A DNA stretch of 64,000 bases from positions 124,001 through 188,000 of the forward strand of contig JAFRUH010000023.1 of the NCBI GenBank assembly GCA_017438975.1. Direction: 5' to 3'. Positions 36,356 through 44,760 of the stretch are shown one piece after another (position 1 is the first letter of the stretch; the number at the start of each line of letters is the position of its first letter). Origin of the DNA: Bacteroidales bacterium. Its GTDB lineage: Bacteria; Bacteroidota; Bacteroidia; Bacteroidales; UBA932. A model generated the notes under the pieces. The model did no database searches. It was not told the origin of the DNA and was given only the letters and a program-made list of their open reading frames with translations. The translations under genes were made by a program, and so were the position numbers.

Positions 36356-38263
36356 TTACTGCCATTTTTGGTTGTTGACAAAATTCTTCATCGTATTCGC
36401 AGCGTCATCCGGCCAGGGCAGGACATACATATAGTCCTTCCAGGTGCACTGGCGGTTGTTCGGAAGGGGACGGCGGACATACATCTTTCCGTCCGGATAC
36501 TGGGTGGACGGGGTGCACTTTTCGATATACATGCCGTAGAGGGTCTGCTTCATCGTCTGCGGAGCGATCATCCAGCGGCGGATATCGAAGTAGTAGTGGT
36601 TGCTCTCGAAAGCCAGCTCGACGCAGCGTTCGTTCCGGACATAGTCGCGGAAGGCCTCCTTGCTGCCGACATACTCGCTGCGGGCATCCGGCATGCCGAC
36701 CCGGTTGCGGATCGTGTTAAGGGCCTCAAGCGCGGTAATGTTCATTCCGCCGGCCGTACCGTTCGGGCCGTAGGCCTCGTTGACAGCTTCGGCATAGGCA
36801 AGATACAACTCACCGAGACGGAACATCGGGTCGAGGTTCGGATGGCTTCCGGAGAAGGAGCCGTCCCAGTAGCGCCGGCAGTAATAGCCCGTATTGGTCT
36901 CGCCGGTACGTTCGCTGTCCTTGGAGCCCCAGTCGGCGCCGAAACTCATGACGGTCGAGTTGATTGTCGTGGACGGCCAGGAATTCGTCGCGGGATCGAA
37001 GTAGATGTTGAACACGCCGCCCGCGGAGGAGATGACGGCCTGGTTGAAGGCCGGGGAGCCGTCGTGGATGATAACCATGTCCATGCGCGGGTCGCGGTTG
37101 GCGTAGGGGCGCTGGTCATTGTAACTTCCGGCTGCGATTGCTTTGGCGCGCTCCGCTTCGGTGCGGAGGAGGTAGCCGTCCGCCGTTTCGAAACGGTCCA
37201 CGAAATTCTGGGTCGGATGGGTACCTGAAGATCCTCTGATACCGGAAAGCTTGGACTGGCAGTAGGAAAGCATGCCGCCGAAGTTCTGCACGTTCACGGC
37301 GGAATTCAGGGTATAGCCCCAGATCGTCTCGTTCGTTGTGGTCGCACCCGTATAGTTGTCGAGGTAAGTCTCGAGCGGCTGGAGTTCAAAGCGGTTGTCC
37401 AGAGCGGCCTTCAAAGCCACTCCGCAGGCATCCGCAGCGGCGATCCAGTCGGCGTCTCCGTTCTCATTGTTGAGCGGGGATGCGGCATACAGGAGGCAGC
37501 GGGCACGCACGGCGGCAGCGATGCAGCCCGAAGGCATCCAAAGGAGGAGCGTGCTGGGAACCAGGTTTTCCGGCGTATTGCGCCGCATGATTCCGGCCTT
37601 CTCGAAATACTCATAAGAAAGCTCGAGATCTTCAGCAGCCTTTTGATATGTCTCATGGGCTGAGAGTCTCGGAATGTCCCATTCGTCGTCCGCACCGATC
37701 TCATAATCGATATACGGCATTCCGCCGAACCAACGGCAGAGATTGAAGTAACAGACGCCCCGGAGGAAGTAGGCCTGGGCAAGCAGGTCATTCCGCTCGG
37801 TCTCGGTTCCATTCGTAATCTTATCGAAATTGGCAATCATCTTGCTGGCGATCCGGATGACGCCGAAACAGGCGGTAACCATCGGCTTGTCATTGGTCGC
37901 CGTTCCGTTCGTGAACTGCTTGATGATATTCTGGGTCAGGAAACCTTGCTTGAAGTTCTGCTGGGCATAGAGGAGACGTCCGCAGTCGGCGGCATCCGTC
38001 GTTGCGACCCAGGAGAAGAAGAACGCCTGGATAAGATCCAGATAGAACGGAGAGACCAGCGTGATGTTAAGTTTGTTCTGACCGCTGGCTGCATCATATG
38101 CAACAGAAAGGAAGGTGTTCGCATTCGAATAGGTGCTGAACACTTCTTCCTCGGTGATACCGAGCTCGGGGTCGACGTCAAGATAGTGGCAGCTTCCTGC
38201 AAGAAGACCTGTCAGGAGAAGTACCGCTACGCTGAAGAAATAATTTCTGATATTCTTTTTCAT
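36356..38263 (-). CDS. SusD/RagB-like outer-membrane lipoprotein, long-SusC partner
   Basis: Surface lid of the first SusCD pair of block 2 (635 residues). Lipobox LLAGSC (Cys25), followed by HYLDVDPELGITEEEVFSTYSN, nearly the same start as the SusD at 7274. Other landmarks are AYFLRGVCYFNLCRWFGGMPYIDYEIGAD, LYLAYAEAVNEAYGPNGTAGG and RNERCVELAFESNHYYFDIRRWM. It begins 12 bases after the long SusC and ends 2 bases before the short SusC. Confidence 0.95.
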   Translation of the reverse strand: MKKNIRNYFFSVAVLLLTGLLAGSCHYLDVDPELGITEEEVFSTYSNANTFLSVAYDAASGQNKLNITLVSPFYLDLIQAFFFSWVATTDAADCGRLLYAQQNFKQGFLTQNIIKQFTNGTATNDKPMVTACFGVIRIASKMIANFDKITNGTETERNDLLAQAYFLRGVCYFNLCRWFGGMPYIDYEIGADDEWDIPRLSAHETYQKAAEDLELSYEYFEKAGIMRRNTPENLVPSTLLLWMPSGCIAAAVRARCLLYAASPLNNENGDADWIAAADACGVALKAALDNRFELQPLETYLDNYTGATTTNETIWGYTLNSAVNVQNFGGMLSYCQSKLSGIRGSSGTHPTQNFVDRFETADGYLLRTEAERAKAIAAGSYNDQRPYANRDPRMDMVIIHDGSPAFNQAVISSAGGVFNIYFDPATNSWPSTTINSTVMSFGADWGSKDSERTGETNTGYYCRRYWDGSFSGSHPNLDPMFRLGELYLAYAEAVNEAYGPNGTAGGMNITALEALNTIRNRVGMPDARSEYVGSKEAFRDYVRNERCVELAFESNHYYFDIRRWMIAPQTMKQTLYGMYIEKCTPSTQYPDGKMYVRRPLPNNRQCTWKDYMYVLPWPDDAANTMKNFVNNQKWQ

Positions 38264-38275
38264 ACGCCTGTTCCT

Positions 38276-41200
38276 TTAGAAGTTAATGCTGACACCGAGT
38301 TTGGTGGTCCGCGTCAGCGGATAGTAAGAAGTCGCCGTATTGTGGATCTGGGGGTTACCCTCAATGAGGTTGGTAAACATCCAGAAGTTGTTTGCGGTCA
38401 GGCTGACGGTCAGGCCGTCGATCCCGAGACGCTGGCGGAGCTTCTTTCCGTCAAACTTGTACCCGAAGTAGAGTTCCTGGATATTGAAATAGTCTGATTT
38501 CCGCCAGGTGTAGTCTTCGAGGGCAAGATTGAAGCCCGGGTGATTCGAGGTACCGCCCGCCCAGGCATACATCTGGTCGATGAAGGTAGGGGTCGGAGCG
38601 TCGGCAAGACGGTTCGTCGGCGTCCAGTAGTCGAGGGCGGCCGGGTGGACCGTCAGGTCGCCGGAGAGGAACGGGATGATATATCCGCGCTTGAACTGGA
38701 TCTTCTTTCCGACCGTCCCGGTCCCGACGGCCCGGAAGGTGAAGCCCTTGTAGCCGAGTGAGAAATTCAGGGAATAGGAGCAGGGCGGATAGGAGGAACC
38801 GGCCAGAACATGCAAATCCTCATCGGAAAGGACTCCGTCCGGCATATAGTCCATGAACTTGTAGACACCCGGAACCAGGTTGGTCCAGGAAGCCGTATAG
38901 GCCGGATAGCCATGGATCTGGTTGATATTCTGGAAATACTTGTCGTCGATCAGGGTCGAACCGGTCCGCTGCGAGTTGACGGGGGTTCCCGCGTACTTCT
39001 TGTATTCAGGATTGTACGGGATATCCGCGTACTTGACGATCCGGTTCTCGTTGAGACCCACGAGGACGCCCAGACTGTAATGCCAGCCGCTCTTGAGGGA
39101 ATCCCGCCAGAGGAGGTCGATGTCGATACCGTGCTTTTTGAGGGCACCGGAGTTTGTCTGCTTGAACCCGATACCGACGAGAGGGGTGACGACCGGGGAC
39201 ATCAGGATGTCATACCGGTATTCGTCGAAGAGGTCGACATTGAGGTTCAGCCTGTCGCGGAAAAAGCCCATCTCGAAACCGAGGTCTTTCTTGTCGGCCG
39301 TTTCCCAACGGGCTCCCTTGTTTGCCGCAGAACCTTCTTTATAATGGTTCCCGTAAAGCGCCTTGCCATTCAGGCTTGACAGTTCATAGGCCGTATAATA
39401 GAGGAAGCCGGAGGTCGAAGAGTCGCTACCGACGAGACCCCAGGAGAAGCGGACCTTCATGGTGTTCCACCAGGGAAGGGCGCGTTTCCAGAACTTCTCC
39501 CTCGAGATCGTATAACCCGCCGCGACGGAGGGGAAGATACCGTACCGGTACTGCGGGGCGAACTGCTCGCTGCCGGTGATACCGATATTGGCCTCGAAGA
39601 GGTACTTCTGCATATAATTATAGGTAACACGCCCGACGAGGGACTGGTTCCGGTGCGGGGAGGCGGTACCGCTGTTGTACTGACGCTGGTTGTAGACCGT
39701 CATCGCCGTTACGTCATGCTGTCCGAACTTGCGCGCGTAATTGAGGGCGCCCTCGATATAATGCACGAAGCCGACGCTGTTCGCCGTCATGGACTGGCTG
39801 ACGGAGAGCGGCGGGGTGACATAAACCTGGGTCACGTCCGAGGAACTGGAGTTCCAGACATCAGCGACACCGAGGTCGAAGCGGTTCCAATCGATATCCC
39901 AACGAGGGACCGTCTGACTGCCGGACTGAGAGTTGCGCTCATAAGCGCTCGTCAGGGAAACCATCGCCTTGGCAGACAGACCCTTCGTAATGAAATCCAA
40001 CTTCTGGGTCAGCACCAAGTCTGAGAGGATCCGGTAGTTCGTATACTGGTCCCACTGGCTGTCGTAAATATAGCGGTACGGATTTTCGTAATTCTGTCCT
40101 GCATTGTTGGAGAGACGGATTCCGTGGGCATCCGGATAGTTCGGATCCGGGAATATATCATAGATATCCGCCGGCCAATAAGCCGGATACTTGAGACCCG
40201 TCGCCATATACATCGTATTGAAGACACCGCCCTGGGACGTGCCGCTCGGCTGACTTGTTATCGTAACCGATCCGCCGAAACGGAGGCTCAGCTCCGTTGT
40301 CTTAGTCAGGGCCGCCGTCAGGTTGAGACGGTAGTTGATACGGTCGGACTGAAAAGTGACAGGACCGTTCGTATTCACCTGCTTGAGGAGGGAACCGTCA
40401 TGATAGTAGGACCCGAGGGCATAGTACTTCACCCTCTTGCTGCCGCCGCTGATATCGAAAGATGCATTGTACGAAGGAGCGACCGGCCGCATCATCGTCC
40501 GGTACCAGTCGATGTCCGGATACCTCCAGGGATTCGTTCCCTTCCGGTACTGGTCGATTATATACTCCGAATACTGGGCGGCGTAGGACTGGTCGTTCCG
40601 GTAGGCGATATTCGCCATATTAAGGGTCGTTTCGGCATTGACATGCTGCGGCAGATAAAGCGGCGAGGTCACACCGTAATCCGCACGCACATGCATCTTG
40701 GCCCGTCCTTCCGTACCTGTCTTTGTCGTTACGATGATAACGCCGTTCGCGCCCTTGGAACCGAAGACAGCCGTTGCGGAGGCGTCCTTCAGGACGGAGA
40801 TGCTCTGGACCTCATCCGGATTCAGGTCATTCAGGGACCGTTCGACGCCGTCGACCATCACGAGCGGAGAGTTGCTGCCCGAGAAGGTGGAAAGGCCACG
40901 CAGCATCATAGAATTGGAGACTTCCCGGGAACCCGGTGCGCCGGAGGGATTCGTCATCAAGAGGCCGGAGACCTTACCGGAGAGAGCGGATTTCAGATCC
41001 TGCGTACCCGTGTTGGTGAGCTGCTCGGACGAGACCGACGAGATCGCGCCGACGATACTCTCCTTTTTCTGGGTACCGTAACCCACGACGACGGCATCCT
41101 CGAGGAAGTTCTCATCGACTTCCAGCTGGACGAACCAGTCGAGGATGTCCCGGTTGACCGTCCGGGTCTGCTCTGCATAGCCGACATAAGAGACGGCCAG

Positions 41201-41437
41201 AACGCTTCCGGCAGGGACCGTGATGGAGAAGGCGCCCTTTTCGTCCGCGACGGTTCCCATCCCGGTACGACCAACGACCAGAATGGACGCACCGACGGCA
41301 GGCATCCCTCCCTCATCGACGACAGTTCCGCGGACTGAATAATTCTTCGCGGAATTCTGTCCCTGCGCCCACACTGTACCGCTCAAAGCACAGTACAGCA
41401 CAGTGAGGAGCAAGAGAATTTTAAATGGACTTTTCAT
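38276..41437 (-). CDS. SusC-like TonB-dependent receptor, long type
   Basis: First gene of PUL block 2 (1053 residues). The signal peptide ends near TVWAQ. The carboxypeptidase-regulatory-like domain is at about 33-107 (VRGTVVDEGGMPAVGASILV ... VSYVGYAEQTRTV). VVVGYGTQKK is at 116-125 and the plug follows to about 240 (PLVMVDGVERSLNDL, VQSISVLKDASATAVFGSKG). The barrel ends LGVSINF. The block 1 counterpart at 9179 has the same domain order. Its promoter carries the palindromic site shared with the GntR-linked promoters. Confidence 0.96.
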   Translation of the reverse strand: MKSPFKILLLLTVLYCALSGTVWAQGQNSAKNYSVRGTVVDEGGMPAVGASILVVGRTGMGTVADEKGAFSITVPAGSVLAVSYVGYAEQTRTVNRDILDWFVQLEVDENFLEDAVVVGYGTQKKESIVGAISSVSSEQLTNTGTQDLKSALSGKVSGLLMTNPSGAPGSREVSNSMMLRGLSTFSGSNSPLVMVDGVERSLNDLNPDEVQSISVLKDASATAVFGSKGANGVIIVTTKTGTEGRAKMHVRADYGVTSPLYLPQHVNAETTLNMANIAYRNDQSYAAQYSEYIIDQYRKGTNPWRYPDIDWYRTMMRPVAPSYNASFDISGGSKRVKYYALGSYYHDGSLLKQVNTNGPVTFQSDRINYRLNLTAALTKTTELSLRFGGSVTITSQPSGTSQGGVFNTMYMATGLKYPAYWPADIYDIFPDPNYPDAHGIRLSNNAGQNYENPYRYIYDSQWDQYTNYRILSDLVLTQKLDFITKGLSAKAMVSLTSAYERNSQSGSQTVPRWDIDWNRFDLGVADVWNSSSSDVTQVYVTPPLSVSQSMTANSVGFVHYIEGALNYARKFGQHDVTAMTVYNQRQYNSGTASPHRNQSLVGRVTYNYMQKYLFEANIGITGSEQFAPQYRYGIFPSVAAGYTISREKFWKRALPWWNTMKVRFSWGLVGSDSSTSGFLYYTAYELSSLNGKALYGNHYKEGSAANKGARWETADKKDLGFEMGFFRDRLNLNVDLFDEYRYDILMSPVVTPLVGIGFKQTNSGALKKHGIDIDLLWRDSLKSGWHYSLGVLVGLNENRIVKYADIPYNPEYKKYAGTPVNSQRTGSTLIDDKYFQNINQIHGYPAYTASWTNLVPGVYKFMDYMPDGVLSDEDLHVLAGSSYPPCSYSLNFSLGYKGFTFRAVGTGTVGKKIQFKRGYIIPFLSGDLTVHPAALDYWTPTNRLADAPTPTFIDQMYAWAGGTSNHPGFNLALEDYTWRKSDYFNIQELYFGYKFDGKKLRQRLGIDGLTVSLTANNFWMFTNLIEGNPQIHNTATSYYPLTRTTKLGVSINF

Positions 41438-41485
41438 AAATGTTAGTTATAGTTATATTGTAAAATAGCCTTAATTATTAGTGGC

Positions 41486-41499
41486 TTGGGTATACTTAA
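41486..41499. promoter_or_regulatory. candidate operator at the block 2 promoter
   Basis: TTGGGTATACTTAA is a full match to the proposed palindrome TTRRGTATACYYAA. It lies immediately downstream of the -7 box, over the expected transcription start of the long SusC gene. A regulator bound here would block or modulate block 2 transcription. Confidence 0.6.
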
Positions 41500-41503
41500 C
41501 CCT

Positions 41504-41535
41504 CAAATATAGCAACAATTCTAAAATACTCAAAA
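41504..41535 (-). promoter_or_regulatory. promoter of PUL block 2
   Basis: Minus-strand -7 box TATATTTG (41504-41511) and TTTTG (41531-41535) are separated by 19 bases. The SusC start codon is about 65 bases downstream. Confidence 0.75.
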
Positions 41536-41543
41536 TTTTCACA

Positions 41544-41587
41544 CAAAAATATCCTCCGATGTTTTACCATGCAAAACAACGGAGGAT
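41544..41587 (-). terminator. Rho-independent terminator of the GH20 gene
   Basis: An 8-bp outer stem (ATCCTCCG 41551-41558 with CGGAGGAT 41580-41587) and an inner GTTTT/AAAAC stem are followed on the minus strand by ATATTTTTGTG. It insulates the block 2 promoter from the GH20 gene. Confidence 0.8.
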
Positions 41588-41621
41588 TGAAGATGTCTGG
41601 GGCTCGAGGAGGACTCCCGGA

Positions 41622-43124
41622 TCAATTGTTGAGGACAGGCTCTTCTGGCAGCTCTTCACGGAATATCCCGGCACGCTTCGGATCGGTATTCTTCATATCC
41701 CAGCCGATCTGGCGGAGATGGTGATGGAACATGCCCCGCAGATAGCTCGTCTCGCCCCCGGCGTTCCAGGCGGAATTGGCCAGTGTCAGATAGATATTGA
41801 GCATATCCTGGCCGAAATCGTGATGCCAGAGGGTGCCGAGGATTCCGTCGGCCTTGCCGTCGCGGGCCGCCTTCACCAGGGATTTGAGTCCGTTCCTCTC
41901 TTTCCATGGACAGGTCAACGTCGTGAAACCCAGGCCTTTGAAATAATCCAGCGTCGGATAAACCTCCTTCGGCTCTTTGTAGTACCAGTCGCAGATGATG
42001 ATGTCCCGCGGGAAATCCCGGATCCCGGCCGCCGTTTCCTCCGTTCCATTGTGGACAAAGCCCTTCCAGCGGGGATCGCCCTTCTCGAGCAGCATGTCGT
42101 GCCACATCATCGTACGGGCACCCTTCTTTTGGACCACTTTGTTCATCGCCTTGATGTGGTCCAGGAAGAGCTGTGAATAGGATTTCCCGATGCAGTCAGG
42201 ACAGCTCGGGGCATGGGCCTCATCCCCGCCGATATGGAAATAGGGCGGATTCCCGAAGGCGTCCAGGCGTTCCTCGATCAGCTTCGTAAGGAGCTTCCGG
42301 ACCTCCGGATTCGAAAGGCACCAGTTCCATCCGCCAACCGGTTCAAACAGTGGCTGGTACTCGGGATTCAGGTCGAGGACAGCGTGCTTTCCCGCCCCGC
42401 CCCGGCTCATCGTGGCATGCCCGAAAACGTTGATCTGAGGGATGAGCAGAATCCCGAGGTCGTCCGCAATCGCCTTGAGGCGGGCGACTTCCTGCTTGGT
42501 CATGGTCCCGTCGGGCCAGCCGTACCACGGTGCGACCTCGCTCCGGAAGGTCCCCCAGGACTCGATGACGGCGTAATTCAGTTTGTAATAGGCGGCGAGC
42601 CGAATCAGGCGTTCGATCTCCCAGGGCTCCCGTTCATGGAACCAACAGATATGGATTCCGCGGAAAGCTAGGGCGGGCTTGTCCTGGATCGCGGCCTTGG
42701 GGACAATCCATCCCTCAACCTTGAGCGTCCCCCGTTTCGGGATGGCGATCTGGCGGAGCGAGTACAGGGCGTAGCGGACTCCCTGCAGGGTCTGTGCGGT
42801 GATTTCGACACCGTTTTTGGCGGTCGTCAGTTCATACGCTTCGTCCCCGAGCTTGGTCTTTTTGGTGGAGGTCTTTACCTTCGGGGCGAGGATGCCGTAC
42901 CATTCGGTCAGATGCTTCCGGGCCCACTCCCCCGCCGCCTTGTCCGGGCATTCGATACGGACGAGATTCAGGGGATGGTACTCCGTCGCGGAGATCTCGC
43001 AGCTGGCCGGCTCCGGACAGATCTGCGGCGCGATCATGGCCTGCTCCGGCGCCGGAGCCGCTGCCAGGGATGGTGAAAACGAGATCAGGGCCAGCACGGC
43101 GAGGGCGAAGAATGATTGCTTCAT
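41622..43124 (-). CDS. GH20 beta-N-acetylhexosaminidase
   Basis: Secreted or periplasmic exo-hydrolase removing terminal GlcNAc or GalNAc. The start at 43124 (MKQSFFALAVLALISF...) gives a signal peptide ending near SLAAA; the longer frame to 43187 has none. Residues about 30-145 are the GH20 N-terminal domain and the barrel starts at FRGIHIC. The catalytic Asp301-Glu302 pair lies in YFHIGGDEAH, the hallmark of substrate-assisted catalysis. The tryptophan-rich pocket is suggested by ESWGTFRSEVAPWYGWP and ICDWYY. It stands alone, with its own promoter (43175-43205) and terminator. At 500 residues it is a compact member. Confidence 0.93.
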   Translation of the reverse strand: MKQSFFALAVLALISFSPSLAAAPAPEQAMIAPQICPEPASCEISATEYHPLNLVRIECPDKAAGEWARKHLTEWYGILAPKVKTSTKKTKLGDEAYELTTAKNGVEITAQTLQGVRYALYSLRQIAIPKRGTLKVEGWIVPKAAIQDKPALAFRGIHICWFHEREPWEIERLIRLAAYYKLNYAVIESWGTFRSEVAPWYGWPDGTMTKQEVARLKAIADDLGILLIPQINVFGHATMSRGGAGKHAVLDLNPEYQPLFEPVGGWNWCLSNPEVRKLLTKLIEERLDAFGNPPYFHIGGDEAHAPSCPDCIGKSYSQLFLDHIKAMNKVVQKKGARTMMWHDMLLEKGDPRWKGFVHNGTEETAAGIRDFPRDIIICDWYYKEPKEVYPTLDYFKGLGFTTLTCPWKERNGLKSLVKAARDGKADGILGTLWHHDFGQDMLNIYLTLANSAWNAGGETSYLRGMFHHHLRQIGWDMKNTDPKRAGIFREELPEEPVLNN

Positions 43125-43174
43125 ATGATTATGCTTTTGTGAAACGTTACAGGAGCGGGTGAAACTCCCGAAGT

Positions 43175-43205
43175 CAAAGATAAACAATACTTAACAAAAA
43201 TCCAA
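43175..43205 (-). promoter_or_regulatory. promoter of the GH20 gene
   Basis: Minus-strand TATCTTTG (43175-43182) has TTG at 43203-43205, 20 bases upstream. The start codon is about 50 bases downstream. Confidence 0.65.
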
Positions 43206-43223
43206 CGGCCTCCTCCCCCCCCC

Positions 43224-43315
43224 GGGTGCTCCTATGGGTCCAAACGATGGACCGGTAAGTACAAAAAAGGCCTTAAATGCGCCTATGGGTCCCGCCCATG
43301 GACCCATAGGCGCAC
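43224..43315 (+). repeat. REP composite 2, left copy
   Basis: About 92 bp with two hairpins: a small one, GGTCCA-AACGA-TGGACC, then GTAAGT-CAAAAAAGG-type sequence, then a 15-bp perfect stem (43278-43292 with 43300-43314, TGCGCCTATGGGTCC and its complement) around a 7-base loop. A second copy in direct orientation is at 44552-44643, so RAYT 2 sits between two copies. A run of nine C (43215-43223) directly precedes it. Confidence 0.82.
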
Positions 43316-43357
43316 CTCCAACCCGGGATATCCGCAAAAGAGGTGGATTTAAGAGAC

Positions 43358-44233
43358 TTACAATGAATCCAGCATCTTGGCGGCGACCTCATAGGAGAGA
43401 CCGCAGACACGGGCGATCTGGTGGACATTCGCGCAGAAACGGAATTGAAGCTGACGGAGAATCTCGACCTGATCTTCTCTTGACAAATCCTTAAAGCGAC
43501 TCTTCCGGAAAAGACTCTGACACAGATCCGGCAGGGCATCCAGGATAAGCTGGCCCCTGAAGGACGGCCGGGTACTCTCGGAAGGTTCAAGCAGACGCTT
43601 TGCCTTGGAGGAGACCGTCAGGAAAAAATTCATCCTTCTGGGAGTCCGGAACAACTTCTCGACGGCTTCAATATCCACATAAGACTCTGGCAAGACATAT
43701 CCTTTCTCACAAACTCTCCAATCGAGGGGCAAATCGATGATGCGAGTATGCAGGAGCCTGCTCCGGGAACGCTTTGACATGTCCCCGAGCCGCTTTCCGA
43801 ATGGCCCGGCCGGGTTGAAGAAAACATTTCCCGTTCCCCAGGGATACTGGGTAGGATATGAACAGATATTCGCTGCCACACAGTTCATGTGAACGTAAGC
43901 GATCGCTTTCTCCCGCGATTCTTCCGAAGAAGGAAGCAACCGGATATCCACCTTATTGCGCCGCAGGAATTCCTTGACGCCATATTTCTTCCGGTAATAC
44001 TTTCCATACCGGCTCTTGATGCCGTCGACAAAGTCCCGTACTTCCTGCTCTTCCCCGAATAGGACAAAGTGCAAGTGGTTGGACATCAAGATATAAGAGA
44101 GAACGACGACCTCGGAAAGGGAAGCCTGGACCGCGACATAATTCATCCCTGTCGCAAAGTCCATCTCGTCAAGGAACCACAGGCCGTCTTCCTTGTGGTC
44201 GGTCGTAACCAGATAATAATTCTTCATAGTCAT
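43358..44233 (-). CDS. REP-associated tyrosine transposase (RAYT) 2
   Basis: HUH endonuclease of the RAYT group, from a different subfamily than RAYT 1. The HUH motif is His53-Leu54-His55 in YILMSNHLHFVLFG, and the probable catalytic tyrosine is Tyr113 in AIAYVHMNCVAANI. The N-terminus (KNYYLVTTDHKEDGLWFLDE) is that of Bacteroidetes RAYTs. The C-terminus is a putative helix-turn-helix, FCANVHQIARVCGLSYEVAAKML, possibly for REP recognition. The start may be 44233 or 44227. It is flanked by two direct copies of REP composite 2 and separates the GH20 gene from the GH42-like operon. Confidence 0.88.
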   Translation of the reverse strand: MTMKNYYLVTTDHKEDGLWFLDEMDFATGMNYVAVQASLSEVVVLSYILMSNHLHFVLFGEEQEVRDFVDGIKSRYGKYYRKKYGVKEFLRRNKVDIRLLPSSEESREKAIAYVHMNCVAANICSYPTQYPWGTGNVFFNPAGPFGKRLGDMSKRSRSRLLHTRIIDLPLDWRVCEKGYVLPESYVDIEAVEKLFRTPRRMNFFLTVSSKAKRLLEPSESTRPSFRGQLILDALPDLCQSLFRKSRFKDLSREDQVEILRQLQFRFCANVHQIARVCGLSYEVAAKMLDSL

Positions 44234-44257
44234 TCAGTTTAAGTTCATCCATAGACG

Positions 44258-44286
44258 CAAAAATAGGATTTCCCGGAGAATTCCAA
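44258..44286 (-). promoter_or_regulatory. candidate promoter of RAYT 2
   Basis: Minus-strand TATTTTTG (44258-44265) fits TAnnTTTG and has TTG at 44284-44286, 18 bases upstream. The start codon is about 25-30 bases away. Confidence 0.45.
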
Positions 44287-44495
44287 TGGTTTCAGGAAAA
44301 TAATCGTCTCCCCGGAAGATTCTTCAGGTCATGACTGCTCATGGGCGGGGGGATACCTCTCCAAACAGACTGACCTCGACGGAACTCAGTTCCGTTTTCT
44401 TCCCAGGGGAACTCTCCCCGGGGGGAATACCTCTCCAAGAGTTGGAGGAATCTCTCTTTGGAAAGTTTTTAAGAAGTTTCGGGGAATCCCTTCCC

Positions 44496-44543
44496 GGGAG
44501 CCGGAAGAGACCCCTTCGAAGAAGCCGGAAGAGACCCCTTCAA
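44496..44543 (+). repeat. 24-bp tandem repeat, two units and a partial third
   Basis: Units at 44496-44519 and 44520-44543 share AGCCGGAAGAGACCCCTTC. A third partial unit (GGGAGCCGGGG) runs into REP composite 2. Confidence 0.7.
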
Positions 44544-44551
44544 GGGAGCCG

Positions 44552-44643
44552 GGGTGCGCTTATGGGTCCAAACGATGGACCGGTAAGTGCAAAAAAGGCT
44601 TAAAATGCTCCTATCGGTCCAGCGGCTGGACCCATAGGAGCAT
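44552..44643 (+). repeat. REP composite 2, right copy
   Basis: Same layout and orientation as the left copy. The small hairpin GGTCCA-AACGA-TGGACC is unchanged. The large hairpin (44605-44620 with 44628-44643) has changed arms: TGCTCC/GGAGCA replaces TGCGCC/GGCGCA, with both arms changed together. One internal mismatch (C615 against C633 of the local count) is present. Confidence 0.82.
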
Positions 44644-44652
44644 TGAGCCGAA

Positions 44653-44694
44653 GACGCCGAAGGGATGATTCCGGACACCGAAGGGATGATTCCT
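44653..44694 (+). repeat. 21-bp tandem repeat, two units
   Basis: GACGCCGAAGGGATGATTCC and GACACCGAAGGGATGATTCC, each plus one base, lie next to each other at 44653-44673 and 44674-44694, just after REP composite 2. Confidence 0.7.
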
Positions 44695-44760
44695 GGCCGC
44701 GATCACCGAGAAGCCCGGCGTGACCGACCAGATCCTGGTCAAGGGCAAGAAACCCGCCGC

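Larger units (their letters stand above)
44234..44760. other. intergenic region right of RAYT 2
   Basis: It holds the RAYT 2 promoter candidate, two degenerate GGGGAATACCTCTCC-like stretches (around 44350 and 44430), a 24-bp tandem repeat, the right copy of REP composite 2, a 21-bp tandem repeat and a short orphan coding-like tail at 44690-44764. No intact gene is supported. Confidence 0.65.

Noticed and set aside
43234..43494. Small plus-strand ORFs starting MGPNDGP at both REP composite 2 copies
   Set aside because: They encode only the hairpin repeats and diverge after them.
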